From contig NC_088295.1 in NCBI RefSeq assembly GCF_032854445.1, positions 36,798,510 through 36,862,509 on the forward strand: a DNA stretch of 64,000 nt, written 5' to 3'. Shown here in pieces: positions 36,201 through 47,800 of this stretch. Positions within the stretch are counted from its first letter, which is position 1. Each line of letters starts with the position of its first letter. Made by a program: the position numbers and the translations under genes. Source of the stretch: Liolophura sinensis. Lineage: Eukaryota > Mollusca > Polyplacophora > Chitonida > Chitonidae. The notes under the pieces are model-generated. The model had not been told where the DNA came from. It saw only the letters and a program-made list of their open reading frames with translations, and made no database searches.

Positions 36201-36905
36201 GCAGGGACATTGCAGTGAAGGATTAGTAAGTACTGTAGGTCCCTTACTGATACAGCTGTGTGTGTTTTCCCTACCAAGGATCACGAAATTGAAATTTTCT
36301 GCAATACCTAATATTGGTATCATAAATTATATTGATGTAGTTTGTACAACTTATAAATTCATTGTTGTACAATACCCTTTTTAGTCCTGTATTTTGAGGA
36401 ATACATTCATGTTATGTACAGGGTACATAAGGAATATGTGTGTTCATATGGTGCATTGCAGATCTCTGAACTATGATACCCTTTTTTGTTTTATGTTAAA
36501 TTAACTTGCACTGGATTGTAACTCTTGCAGATGTCCCAACTGTTTAGGCGTAATCAAGTGCTTACAGCAAAAATGTTCAGGACTGGGTAGAGTGAGATGT
36601 TGAAAAATTCATGGTAAAAGAGAGCATCACAATGTAAACATGATAAGTACACCTCCATGGATTGTAAAAGGACCATTGTGGTTGTCCATCATTAGAGCAA
36701 GAGGCCAACTTTCTTTCTTTTTTGTGTATTTTGTAGAATTTCGCATTTTGTCTCATATTGTCAAGAAAACCTATCCATTTCTGGGTATATCCCAGGTGAT
36801 TTGATGCCTTTTGTATTTATGTAAATCTGGAGCCATGTTTAGCCTAAGTACTTTTGTTACCTTTTGTTCTGATATTATGCATTGAATGTACCATTGACTT
36901 AGTAA

Positions 36906-36911
36906 AATAAA
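36906..36911 (+). promoter_or_regulatory. Candidate poly(A) signal of gene 1
   Basis: A canonical AATAAA about 2.15 kb after the gene 1 stop, followed by GT-rich sequence (gttgtaccag near 36930). It is the first good signal outside SINE tails. Confidence 0.4.
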
Positions 36912-37779
36912 AACTGTCCGAGCATTATGTTGTACCAGATTACTTATAGATCATCAGTGTTTGAGCAGAAAGAACAGTGGACCTTGTCACTTTGGCCTGA
37001 ATTACTATATTTTACTGTTAATAATATATCACTATATTTTAAATCCTAGCACTACTTTACTTTGCATGGACAAGTTGACATGCTAGGTGGACAGATGAGG
37101 GGTTGGTTCAATCTCTGCTTCGGACAGTTCCCGTCCTTCACTATTCCCTAGGCCTCAAGTGGTCTTGCATGAAGTGTTTTTTTCAGAGACTTTACGCATG
37201 CCAGCTATCAGTGTGGCCACACACATTTATCTTGCTACAGATGAAAAAATGTGTGTGACGAGGAAAAGCCGACTAGTGTCTTACCAAGGTTAGTGGTTCT
37301 TCGAAGTGTTGCGGTTTCCTCTAGCTGTGACACTGAATTTTTTTTCCTTGGCGTGAAATCAGTCTATTAAATAGTCACTAAATGATCGTGTGGTATTAGA
37401 CGTCCTCATGGATTGTGGGGGGTTCTGTGCTGTGAGACTCTCAGCCTCTACCTGTGACAAATGAGGTCGCGTTTCCAATCCAGCTGGAGGACTGGTGGGT
37501 ACTGTTGCAATCCAGCCATCACTGTTTCTCGGCACTCTCTGGATTCCTGTGCTCAAACTTTCGTCAAAATTACCACATAACTTATGGACCCAGCTGTTCA
37601 TAAGTGTATTGACTAATTCTGGTATTAAATCACTTTTTATGTTTAAATTTTAGCCAACTTCAGCAGCCAATCCAGTTATCCAAAGTCAAAGTAAAACATC
37701 AGCAGATTTATAGTTCATATTGAATATGCTATTATGCTCTTTCTGGGAGGGGTTAAGTACTAAACTGAAGACATGGCTG

Positions 37780-38180
37780 AAAGTTAAATCTGGTATTGAG
37801 TCTTAAAACAAGTTTGAATACAAAAGGATCCAGTACAACATCTGGCAATGGTCAAGAATGGTTTGAAAAATTTCTGGATCCTTCCAGATTGTCACTGAAA
37901 TGGAACAGATTGGTCCTTGTGCTAAATCCAAGCTCTGCAATGCTGTACTCTTGCATAAAGTTTCTAACAGACAACTGGCAATGTTAAAGACTGGCTTAAA
38001 ATTGCCTGGATTTGAAATACCACAGATATTTTATGAATAGGCGCACCAAATTTCATCAAAACTCGTAGACTAAATTAACAGATGTCATGACTATTGAAGA
38101 AGGGCTGAATAATCTCCTGGATCCGAATCACCACCAACACTTTATGTATTTGTGCACCAAATTTCATTAAAACCCATTCA
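37780..38180 (+). repeat. Probable old interspersed repeat
   Basis: Internally repetitive: 'gcaccaaatttcat(c/t)aaaac' occurs twice (38042 and 38154), and 'ggatcc' words and 'aacagacaactggcaa' recur. Short frames here look like chance. The phrase 'caccaaatttcatcaaaa' is common in invertebrate dispersed repeats. Confidence 0.4.
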
Positions 38181-38189
38181 TAATGTTTA

Positions 38190-38705
38190 TCAGGGGTCCA
38201 CACTAGTTCTTAGTGGGACACCTCTTGAAATCGTTCGGATTGTTATCATTATTATTCTTAGTCAACTTGTTAAATTGCAATATCTCAAAAATTTGTAAAA
38301 GGTAGAAAAAACAATCTTTGGAGTCAAACAAATAAGAAGTAAGAAGGAACAAATGAAACAAATTTTGATGATTAGTGCTGTTTTACCAGTCAGGTAAATT
38401 AGCGGCCATTTTGAATTTTATTGATAAGCTAAAAAAATCTTCTCCAAAATGGCTAAACCTATTGAGATGAACTTTACGCTTACAGTTTTAAGGTGGATCA
38501 CCCTACCCATAATGTAAAATGTACTTGGTTCATTCTAAATGAGGTCTGGCAGTCTAGGGGTTCAAATCCAGTACATTCCTTTGCATTTTTTTTTTTTCAT
38601 GTTTTTTCATTATCCCGAACTTTATAAACACCAGGCTACCAGAAGCGGTAGAAGATAAATGGTGTGGACCCCGGCAATGCTGTTGGATAACAGCTTTAAT
38701 TTTGT
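38190..38705 (+). repeat. Dispersed repeat, copy 2
   Basis: The longer intergenic copy of the element at 23748-24135, with extra sequence at about 38470-38585 that the other copy lacks. Both copies run in the same direction. Confidence 0.7.
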
Positions 38706-39697
38706 TTTATTTTATTTTATCTTTTTTTTGTAAGGTTTCTAGCAGACAGTGACATGGACAGACAAACTGTAATCTATGCGTTGAAGCAGGCATTCGTATG
38801 CCAGCTGTAAAATTAACATACCGGTTAAATGCTCGCAAAATCAATTTCCAAAACGGCGCTCGACACAAACCACCAAAGAGCTAAGAAAGAACCCAACAAA
38901 TGTTTTAAAAAATGTAAAAAAATGAGGGCGGCTTCATGCACAGAGTAGCAGTCAGCAGTTTGATGGAAGGGATCTAGGAGAATGAAGTAAATCGGTATCC
39001 ACATTGTATACCATTCTAGTTTATATAAGTTTTTGTTATACAGGCCTATGCAGTTATTTAGCTTGTGGATAGGCCTCAGGAATCCTGGCCTAGGCGCAGA
39101 TGAGTTGCGTTTTATTCTGCTTCTCCAAGAGCAAGAAGACTTTTCAAAGACAGTCTATTTAATGTCAATAGTTGCCTATAAAACTGATTAGAACAAGATT
39201 TCAATCACCACCCAACTTTATGCATTGACATAAGAAGAAAGGACATTTAAAATTTTAACAGTATGAGGTCCAATGAACAAAATCAAAGTGTAAGACTAGG
39301 CCTACATGGGTTTCACAATTTTGGCTATATATAGGCCACTAAACGTTTTTCTTCTTGACGAGGGAAAATATAAATTTTATTATGCAGGCCTAATTATTCT
39401 GTCTTCATAATGTTACATGTATAGGCCTGCCTTGGTGTCATATTCTGTTCATTTGTTTATTTGACTGGTTTTTGTGCTTCTGTATTGCAACAAACAATAG
39501 TCCTATTGGGTAGACCATGGAAGTTGGCAGTCGGCAACTAGGCATTTAGCCTATATAGGCCAACGTAGAACTTACCTTGTAACAAGTCGTGTTGGCTACA
39601 TGCATAGGCTAGGCCTATGTTTCAAAGCCTTTCCAAACGAAATAGTATCGATGTAACTTGGTTGCTATTAATTTTTAAGAATCAAATTTTTGTATTA

Positions 39698-39886
39698 AGT
39701 CCAGCTTATGCTGGCTTCCTCTCCCGGGCCTACATGGGAAGGTCTGTCAGCAAGTTGTGGATGGTCGAGGGTTTCACCAGAGCCCGATTTCCTCCCACCA
39801 CAATGCTGGCCGCTGTCGTATAAGTGAAATACTCTTGATTACGTACGGTACAGCACAAAACATCAATCAAATAAATAAATAATAAT
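39698..39886 (+). mobile_element. SINE 3' fragment, intergenic
   Basis: Body and tail of the family (gtccagcttatgctggcttc to catcaatcaaataaataaat). The head with the A box is missing. Confidence 0.8.
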
Positions 39887-41013
39887 TAAGTTTGTAAGCA
39901 TTAGTGTACCAATTAGGCCTAAAGTTAATCCAAATCAAGGCATACACTGTCACAGCTAGGTGGGACTGACAGACCAAAAAAATATAACCTCGTTTGGAGG
40001 AGGTAATGAATGTCCGCAAAAAACATCATCTGGAATTTTTTGTTTTTATTTTTTCTTTTTCTTGGCATATCTTGAGTGTCACTTGTCCTACAAAGTGCAC
40101 CTCCCGTCGAGAAAAAGCGATTACTGGTCAATGACGTCACAGGCTCTTGTCGCGGAGACACACAAGCGACTTGGCGCGGCATCCCTGAAAGGTAAAGTTC
40201 GTGTGGAGTTAAACTATATTGTCTTGAAGCATGTTCAAAAGTTAACACACATAGTTTGGTGAATCTTACTGACTAACAAGTGCATTAAATATAGTGTCTG
40301 AATTTCGTAGACGAACTTGATGAAGGCTGATAGCCCCCCCGCATGTACACGCATAATGGAGTGTTTTTGTCGCGATTATTGGGCCCTGCATAACGCCCTT
40401 CAAGTTCATTGATCGTCTCAGAATAACTGATGTGAAGATAAGCTATGTGAGACTGATGAGACTGGTTGATCTAGTGACCACACAGTGTGGGTGATAAGTA
40501 ACATGGTCAGTATCTGACAAAACTATCAAAACATGAAAATTCTTGCAAGCTAAATGACTCCACCCATTTTTCACTAATTTATCCACCCCCTTCCCATCCC
40601 TCCCCTCCCCTCCCCTCCCCTCGTGCGCATTTTCCCGCAGCAGCCAATAGACCTCTGGCCAAATTATGTGGTTAGAGGCCTAGCTTGGACTGCATTTTTA
40701 ATTTCTGCTGGTACTGTTTCAGATACATAAGCATCTGCAAATTAATTACAGGTAGGCTTTATGTCCTTCTGATAGAACACATGAAATCTCCCATGTTGAT
40801 TGCCCTGAAGAAACAGGCTGGTAGCCCTCTATTTCATATTTTTTTTACATTTGTTTTTTTGTTTTTAGAAATTTAATCTGGAAAAATTACATCAAAATTA
40901 CCTAATATACATATAGGCCTATAGATATATGAAAATAGTTTGGAGATAAATTTTATACCTGGTGCTTCGCTCAGATAACACTTACTTCATATGACTTCTC
41001 ATATTGTATCCCA

Positions 41014-41276
41014 GTGGCCTTGGCTCATTTGGTTAGCGCCCCAGCGCAGCGTAATGACCCAGGAGCCTCTCACCAATGCTGTCACTGTGAGTTGAAGTCC
41101 AGCTCATGCTGGCTTCCTCTCCGGCCATATTTGGGAAGGTCTGTCAGCAATCTGCAGATGGTCGTGAGTTTCCCCCGGGCTCTGCTTGGTTTCCTCCCAT
41201 CATAGTGCTGGTTGCCATTGTATGAGTGAAATATTCTTGAGTATGGCCTAAAACACCAATCAAATGAATAAGTCAT
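41014..41276 (+). mobile_element. SINE directly upstream of gene 2
   Basis: Near full length (tggcctt ggctcatttgg head, gttgaagtcc B-box position, tail caccaatcaaatgaataag). It ends about 100 bases before the gene 2 start codon, so it lies in or at the edge of the promoter. The same insertion is seen in the inverted duplicate at 31964-32190, so it predates that duplication. Confidence 0.85.
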
Positions 41277-41379
41277 ATTGTATCCCAGTCATTGTTCAAA
41301 TTCACTTGAAAGATTTCTTTTTTTTTCTTGCACATCACACAGAGTTATTCAGTTCTGACAAGCGCTGGGCTTAGTAACA

Positions 41380-41838
41380 ATGGCGTCGTCTGAGGAGGGT
41401 GATGATGAATATGTGGAACAGACAGCCAGTAATGTGGAAGACAATGAGCAAGGTGAGGAGGAGGAGGATTTGCTGACTGGTGATGCCATTGTTGAGGAGG
41501 ATGAGGATGAAAATGATGAAGTAGGTGATGAAACTGAGGAAATGGAAGAAGACATGGCTGATGGTGAAGAAGATGAAGAGCTTGAGGAAGAAGGTGACAA
41601 GCTGACTGAAGAAGGAGATGGGGAATCTGTGGAGGAAGGTTATGAAGAATTGGCAGAAGATGAAGAATTGGTGACAGAGGAGGAGGAGGAGGAAGTAGGA
41701 GTGAACGAAGAAGATATGGCTGAAGGTGGGGAAGACCTTGATGAAGACGAAGAAATTGCAGAAAATGATGATGTATCAGACAGCGAAAACTTTGAAAATC
41801 TGGTAGTTCTTGATGAAGCGTCTGAACACACTGATGAG
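41380..41838 (+). CDS. Gene 2 exon 1: acidic N-terminal domain
   Basis: It encodes 153 residues, more than half of them Glu or Asp, with runs such as EEEEEE and very few basic residues. It exits in phase 0 at gatgag/gttagt, as gene 1 exon 1 does. The first 60 or so codons, with the leader and the SINE upstream, are present again in inverted orientation at 31671-32190 inside gene 1. Confidence 0.88.
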
Positions 41839-44800
41839 GTTAGTTTTCAGAAATTTAATGAAAATGCTCCACAATTATAGCAGCTTTTGGTGCATGGGGA
41901 TATTTTTAGAGTGAAAACATTATAAGTTAAAGGATACACGAAAAGGTCTAAAAGGTTATGTTTCTATACCGAATGAAGAAAATTATACCCCAGAATTTTT
42001 GTTTTAAATGTATTTTTATGCATATTTCCGTCAATGGTCAGATTTTTTTCAGAAATTACATCATCATTGATCTTGCTCGGAACTCGGTGAACACCACAGA
42101 AGTGCCCTGAGCCCTGTGAACCGTGTCTACAATGTGGGCAAGGTGACATGTACGCATATACTGCATGGTTTCTTTGGGCCAACTTATCGCCCCTCGGCGC
42201 CCCTACACTTGCCACCCATTCGTTCTGTTTCTCCCCTCCCCCCTCCCTCCCCCTCTTCCAGTCGGCCAGGCCCATTCGATTTGTCCCACGCAGAGATCAT
42301 TTTAAACAGGGATCATTGTTGACATCACCGCTGCAAGCTATTTAATATCCAGACTGGCTCCGTTGGCTAGCGCACTAACACAGCGTAATGACCCAGGAGC
42401 CTCTCACCAATGCGGTCGCTGTGAGTTCAAGTTCAGCTCTTGCTGGCTTCCTCTCTGGCCGTACATGGGAAAGCCTGCCAGCAACCTGCGGATTGTCGTG
42501 GGTTTTCCTCGGGCTCTGCCCAGCTGCTGGAGCCTTAAGAAGACTGTATCTTGAAGCCATTTTTACCCATCAAAGCGAAAGTTGAAAAATTATTTTGTAC
42601 TGTTATATGTTATTACACATGATAATCTGCACATTAATAAATAGAACCAAAGCATTTCATGTATCCTTTAGTTTATAATACCTTGAATTTTGGCAGAAAT
42701 TTGGTGTACATAGATATCTAAAGGGCTAGAAGCATTGCTGGAGGCTGGCTTGGGGATTTTGATTCTTCTAGTTTGAGCACATTTTCAAGTGTAGTTTTTG
42801 GCCACAATTTGTGCACATCCATAATTATATAAGCACATTTCTGATGATTTGGAGGTTATTAAAAGCTCTAATGCATTAATCTTGCCATTTGTTCAGCAAA
42901 TTCAGACGGTCAAATAGTTCTCCCAGATCAGAGGATCAAATGAATATTTTTGAAGCACATATTAGAGGAAAATTGAATTTGTGTGAGTTTCTAAATTTAT
43001 TTGTTTAATACCATTTTTTATCAAACAGGAACCAGATAAAGATGAGGTGATGGAAGCCTTGGGTGATAACAGAGAACAAAGTAAGGGAAGACTTTATTAG
43101 ATACCTCTGGCTGTTATTATAACAATTACAGTAGAAACATTTTTTATATATGCCTGAACCCTGGTGTATAGATTTAAGCTGTTACTTATATCTTCTCTTT
43201 CTTTTCCTATTCACTTGGTTTTAAGAATAATTGCAACACTGATAGCACAACTAATGCTCATTGTATCAAAGAATGGTTCCTTCAAACAGTTTCAGGGGGT
43301 GATATTTTACCTAAGAAGAAAACAAAGGCTTGTACATGTAAGTAAACACAGAAGATCAGTGTCCTGCTGTTCCCCGCACTTATACATGCCCTTCAGAAGA
43401 CTGAAATGAAGTTCCCATGTTCTGTACAGCACCAAAGCCATTGACATTTTTGGTACAGAAACTAAGTTTTATTTCCGTTCACACCTGCTTTCCCTAGTTG
43501 TAGTTAGCGGAAAGTAGCTGGGTGACTAAGGTGTGCAACTCTCAACCACAAGGCATGCAAGGTGCGGGTTCATCCCTGGTCTTTGGTATGTGCTTGTAGG
43601 ATATTTAGCACATTCTTGCATCTATTGAAGACACTTATCTTCCTACCAATATGGCATGCATGTATCACATCACATATGGCAAATACTTCTCATTAACTTG
43701 CCCAAGGCTAGTGGGAACCGTGTTCACTCCACCCAGAATAATGACGGCCATCATATAATCAAGAAGTTCTTAAGTGTTAAACAACACTATCACTAAGTCT
43801 ATTCATGTACATGTAGGCCCCTTTGAAACCTGTGTTACTGTATCAACTTTCGAGTATATGTATAGTGACTTATTTGTTTTCTGTTTCAACAAAAAATTAA
43901 ATTTGTGTTTAAAGTGTTTACATGTATACATGTAGATTGAATTTAAACAGTGGAAGTATATATGATATTTATGAAATACGTTCCAATCAGTAGTTTTTCT
44001 TGACCATGTATTTTTGCCTGTCTTCGTCAGCACCAACATTGATGAATGCTTTGATAGCCTATCCTGTGATAGAAGAAGACTTGGAGGGTCCAGTGATCAA
44101 ACCAGCACTTAGTCTGACTTCTTCTTATTATCTCAAGTTCATCAGCCTGCGGAATTTACCAAAAGAAGGGTAATGGCATGATCAGTATTCTTCTTTTGAT
44201 ACTTTTTTTTAGTTTAATTTGTTGTTTTAGTAAGGTACATGTAAGAAACTTATTTTGAAAAAAATCTGTGCCTGTGTAGGTTGTTGCAAGAACATATTGA
44301 ATTACATAAACCTTTAAATGTAGAAATGTATTGAATTATTCAGTCTGCTAGTGCGACATCTGGTAAAAAAAGCCCAGGGTATAGTGTCAAGCAAAATAAT
44401 TCATCTTGACAGCATTATCAAGAGAGAGCAAATCATAATTATTACAGATTTTATAATAACTGAATGTACATGTATGGTTGTTGATCATGTTAAAAGTACA
44501 TGTAATGGGTTACTCTGCCATAATGCTTTCTTCATCATTCCGAGTCTTAATAGCTTCTTCATATATGCTTGTCAACTGTGTTTGAATGTTTTGGATTTGA
44601 TGTCTTACAGAGTGTTGGATCTAAGATTCAAAACGGAAGAACTGAGGAAGAAGGCCTATGCCATGTTGTCTGATGTCAAAATGTGTGGAGAAAGTCAGCC
44701 TAAAATTCTTGTCTCTAAACAGACCCCTAACAGGCACCAGTGTAAGATGCTGCAGATACATTCACATTAGTCTGATAGTCACAAGTGTAGACAGATATGC

Positions 44801-47800
44801 CCACAGTGGGTACCAGTGTTACAGATAAGGGGAATACCAGTGTAAATATGCTTAAAAAAGTTAGATGTTACGCTTCTACAATTGAAAAAGGGCGTACTGT
44901 ACATGCCTTAAGATTTGTGTGTAGGCCTATGTTCCGGAAAGCTAGTGTATATGGCAGATTTAAAGCAGACACTTCTGTCAACAGGTAAAGTAAATCTTCA
45001 CATTGGATCATGAGCATGACATTCTCCACCATGTGTTAGTTTTCAGACACTAGGCTTTAGCAAAATCTCATACCACCACCCGCATAGGTGGAGAATGCTT
45101 ATAGTGGTATTTGTCTTCATGACGTTCTGTGGTGTTTGCCATGAAGAAGATGTAGCAAGGGCTAAAATGGTCATTTGGGTTACTACACTGCAAGGTGTGC
45201 TACTGCATTGAACAAATTTATCCTAATATCGCTCACAGATGTCTGGTTTCAATTCAGCATGGATTGTCGGTAAATTCTCTCATCGAGGGTCCAGTTTCTG
45301 ACGTATACATGTGCCCGTGATTTCATGAAGAGAGAAAATAATGCAGTAAAAACACGATCGTGAGAACAGCTAGCATTATGTGCACATAAACACTTCAGGT
45401 TTATACTAGATACTGCTAATAATTAAAGACCAAAATACCAAATTCTTGATCCCCTAATGTACATTAGGATTTAGCACGGGCCTATATATATTGTCAACAA
45501 CCATTTTATCATATTTTGATTCCAAGACGGCAGCTGTTAACAAGTCTGTTTGAGCTATCAGTGTTTTGAGAGGAAAAAAAATGTGCCTGCTGCGTTAGGC
45601 ATGTTACCAAAGAAAAAAATTATACTACAACCTATACTACTACAATTAAACACAACAAGAAGGTAACGAAAAATAGTTGTCAATGAGTAAGTTATTGAAT
45701 TAAGCACAACATTGGTTGAATGAATAAATGTATTAGCGTCATTGAGTTTCATTCCTGTCTAGGGAGAACTGAAATAATTGCTTTATTGTAGAGTGTTATG
45801 TCAAGTCGTAAATTCTGGGCAGTCTACATGTACATCTATACTTGTATTAATCATATGCAGCTACAAATGAAAGGAAATCTGTACATACGTGAAGGCCTCA
45901 GTGTACATGTATACACATGCATTTAAAAAAATGTGTACTGCGGTTGCCTACCTGGTTCTCCCTCTCTTGGAAAGTTGGGAGTGCCATGCTCCCTGTGAAA
46001 AAATATTTGTTTCACTGGGTACCAAGGTACATAGAGAATGTTACACTGTGAAGGTTGAATATCATAAATATATTTAGAGTGAGGTGATAGTGATAATCCA
46101 TTTCCACCTTTCACAAGAAAAATATTTATGATATTCTACCTTCACTGTGCAATATTCTATTTATTATTTATAGTTTGACAATATTGTGATTTTGTGTATT
46201 TGATCAACCTTCAGCAATGTTTGTGGCTGTAGACCTGTGGGACAAATACCCACAGTAGGCACCAAGGTAGGATACTTAACTGTGGAACAAATACCCACAG
46301 TAGGCACCAAAGTAGGATACTTAACTATGGGACAAATACCCACAGTAGGCACCAAAGTAGGATACTTAACTATGGGACAAATACCCACAGTAGGCACCAA
46401 AGTAGGATACTTAACTATGGAACAAATACCTACCCCGCCTATAACAATATGGTCCAGTGATGTGAACTTTTGTGTTCTTGTGTGCTCATTAAGTCCACTT
46501 TGCCTATAACAAAACGGTCCAATGATGTGAACTTTGGTGCTCTTTAATTTTATGTCACAATATGTGTGGTCATAAAACAGATATGAAATATGCAAGCGCC
46601 GCAGTGTCACAGAAAAAATGATGTGTTCTTCTGTGCTTAGGACCCTCTGTGCTGCTCATCCTTGAGCCTCCCATTGTGGGATATATATCCACAATATAGG
46701 CACCAATATAAGATACTTAAACGACAAATACACCCACAATAGGATACTTAGGACAAATGAACGCATAAAACTGAAGCCGCTAACAAACAAATAAAATACT
46801 GTGTTAGGACAATTTACAGAGGTCTTCGGTGGGTGATGTGGTGATGTGTATCTTGTAATATCTTTTTATTATGCTTACTCAGTAAAGTAGCATGTCATTA
46901 TTTTATTGTTGATTAATAAGGTTATTTCCTTGCTTATTATTTTCATAGTGCTTCTCTCAAAAGCAGTGGATTTTGTTACCAAGAGGACTCAGGATGAAGG
47001 TAGGTGTGGAATTATACGATCTTGTATTTCATAGGTGAATGGAAAACATATTTATTTCATGAAAAAAGACTGGCAATCAAATTTATTTTAAGCGATTTGT
47101 TTATGCTCGTCTTTCATTTGTATACGTCTCAAATGCATGTATATCAGTTTGTTAAGAATAATGACATGTTAATGTGTATATATATTCAGTGAAGTAAACT
47201 GTGTAATATGATTGATGAATATTATTTGTTAGACATTTAAAATCACAGCTTGCTCTTGGATATGCAGATATTTTGATTTCAAAAAGATATTTGATTTCAG
47301 AATGCCTTCATGTACTGTATGTACTGGGACGATCGCAAATTTGAGTTCTTGTCTGTGTTTCTCCTCAGAATATTTATCTCTGTATGCATATTTCTTGTAA
47401 CATCACATCTTTTAATTTTGGTCACCTCCAAGTCAACACTTTTTAGTAATGCAAAGAAATTTCTGATTCATGCTGTTCCAAACGATGGCTGGAAATTTGA
47501 ATAATGAAATGTGTTATTGATTTGTTTAAATTTGTGCTCTTTTGTCTTTTAACACCATCTTTCATGACTTTTCCCTTGTACTGTACCTGCTTGTCATGAC
47601 TGAAGGTGAGCGCTGTTGCTCAAAATTCTTGACGTAATCAAAGCAGCAATTGACTTCAGGATTTGAAATTAAATTGTGTTGCATATATTTTGACAATCCA
47701 CAGTCCAAAATCCTCTTGTTTTTGTTGACCTGGCCCCAAACTGAACTGCTGGAGTGCTGTTGTTTTCCAGAGCCTGCAGAACCCGTGTCTGTGTTTGTGA

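Larger units (their letters stand above)
34749..36930 (+). other. Probable gene 1 3' UTR
   Basis: From the stop codon to a canonical AATAAA at 36906-36911, no exon with good coding character is seen. The stretch holds a SINE tail remnant (about 35150-35195), a 43-bp minisatellite, and a SINE placed in that array. I saw no earlier AATAAA between the stop and the minisatellite, but a shorter transcript using a variant signal is possible. Confidence 0.45.
36930..41013. other. Intergenic region between genes 1 and 2
   Basis: It holds the repeats listed separately. 37080-37380 and 37370-37620 look like worn SINE-type DNA (ggttagtggttcttcgaagt, tcgcgtttccaatccagctg). 38760-39690 and 39900-41010 hold nothing I can name, apart from a C-rich (cccct)n run at about 40590-40622. 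No convincing exon is visible. Confidence 0.5.

Noticed and set aside
35182..36277. Long overlapping frames on the minus strand (up to 218 codons)
   Set aside because: All three frames are open over the 43-bp array, which a stop-free unit produces automatically; no splice sites, start context or outside similarity.
46164..46610. Frames on both strands with 15-residue repeats
   Set aside because: Product of the 45-bp minisatellite; open on both strands.
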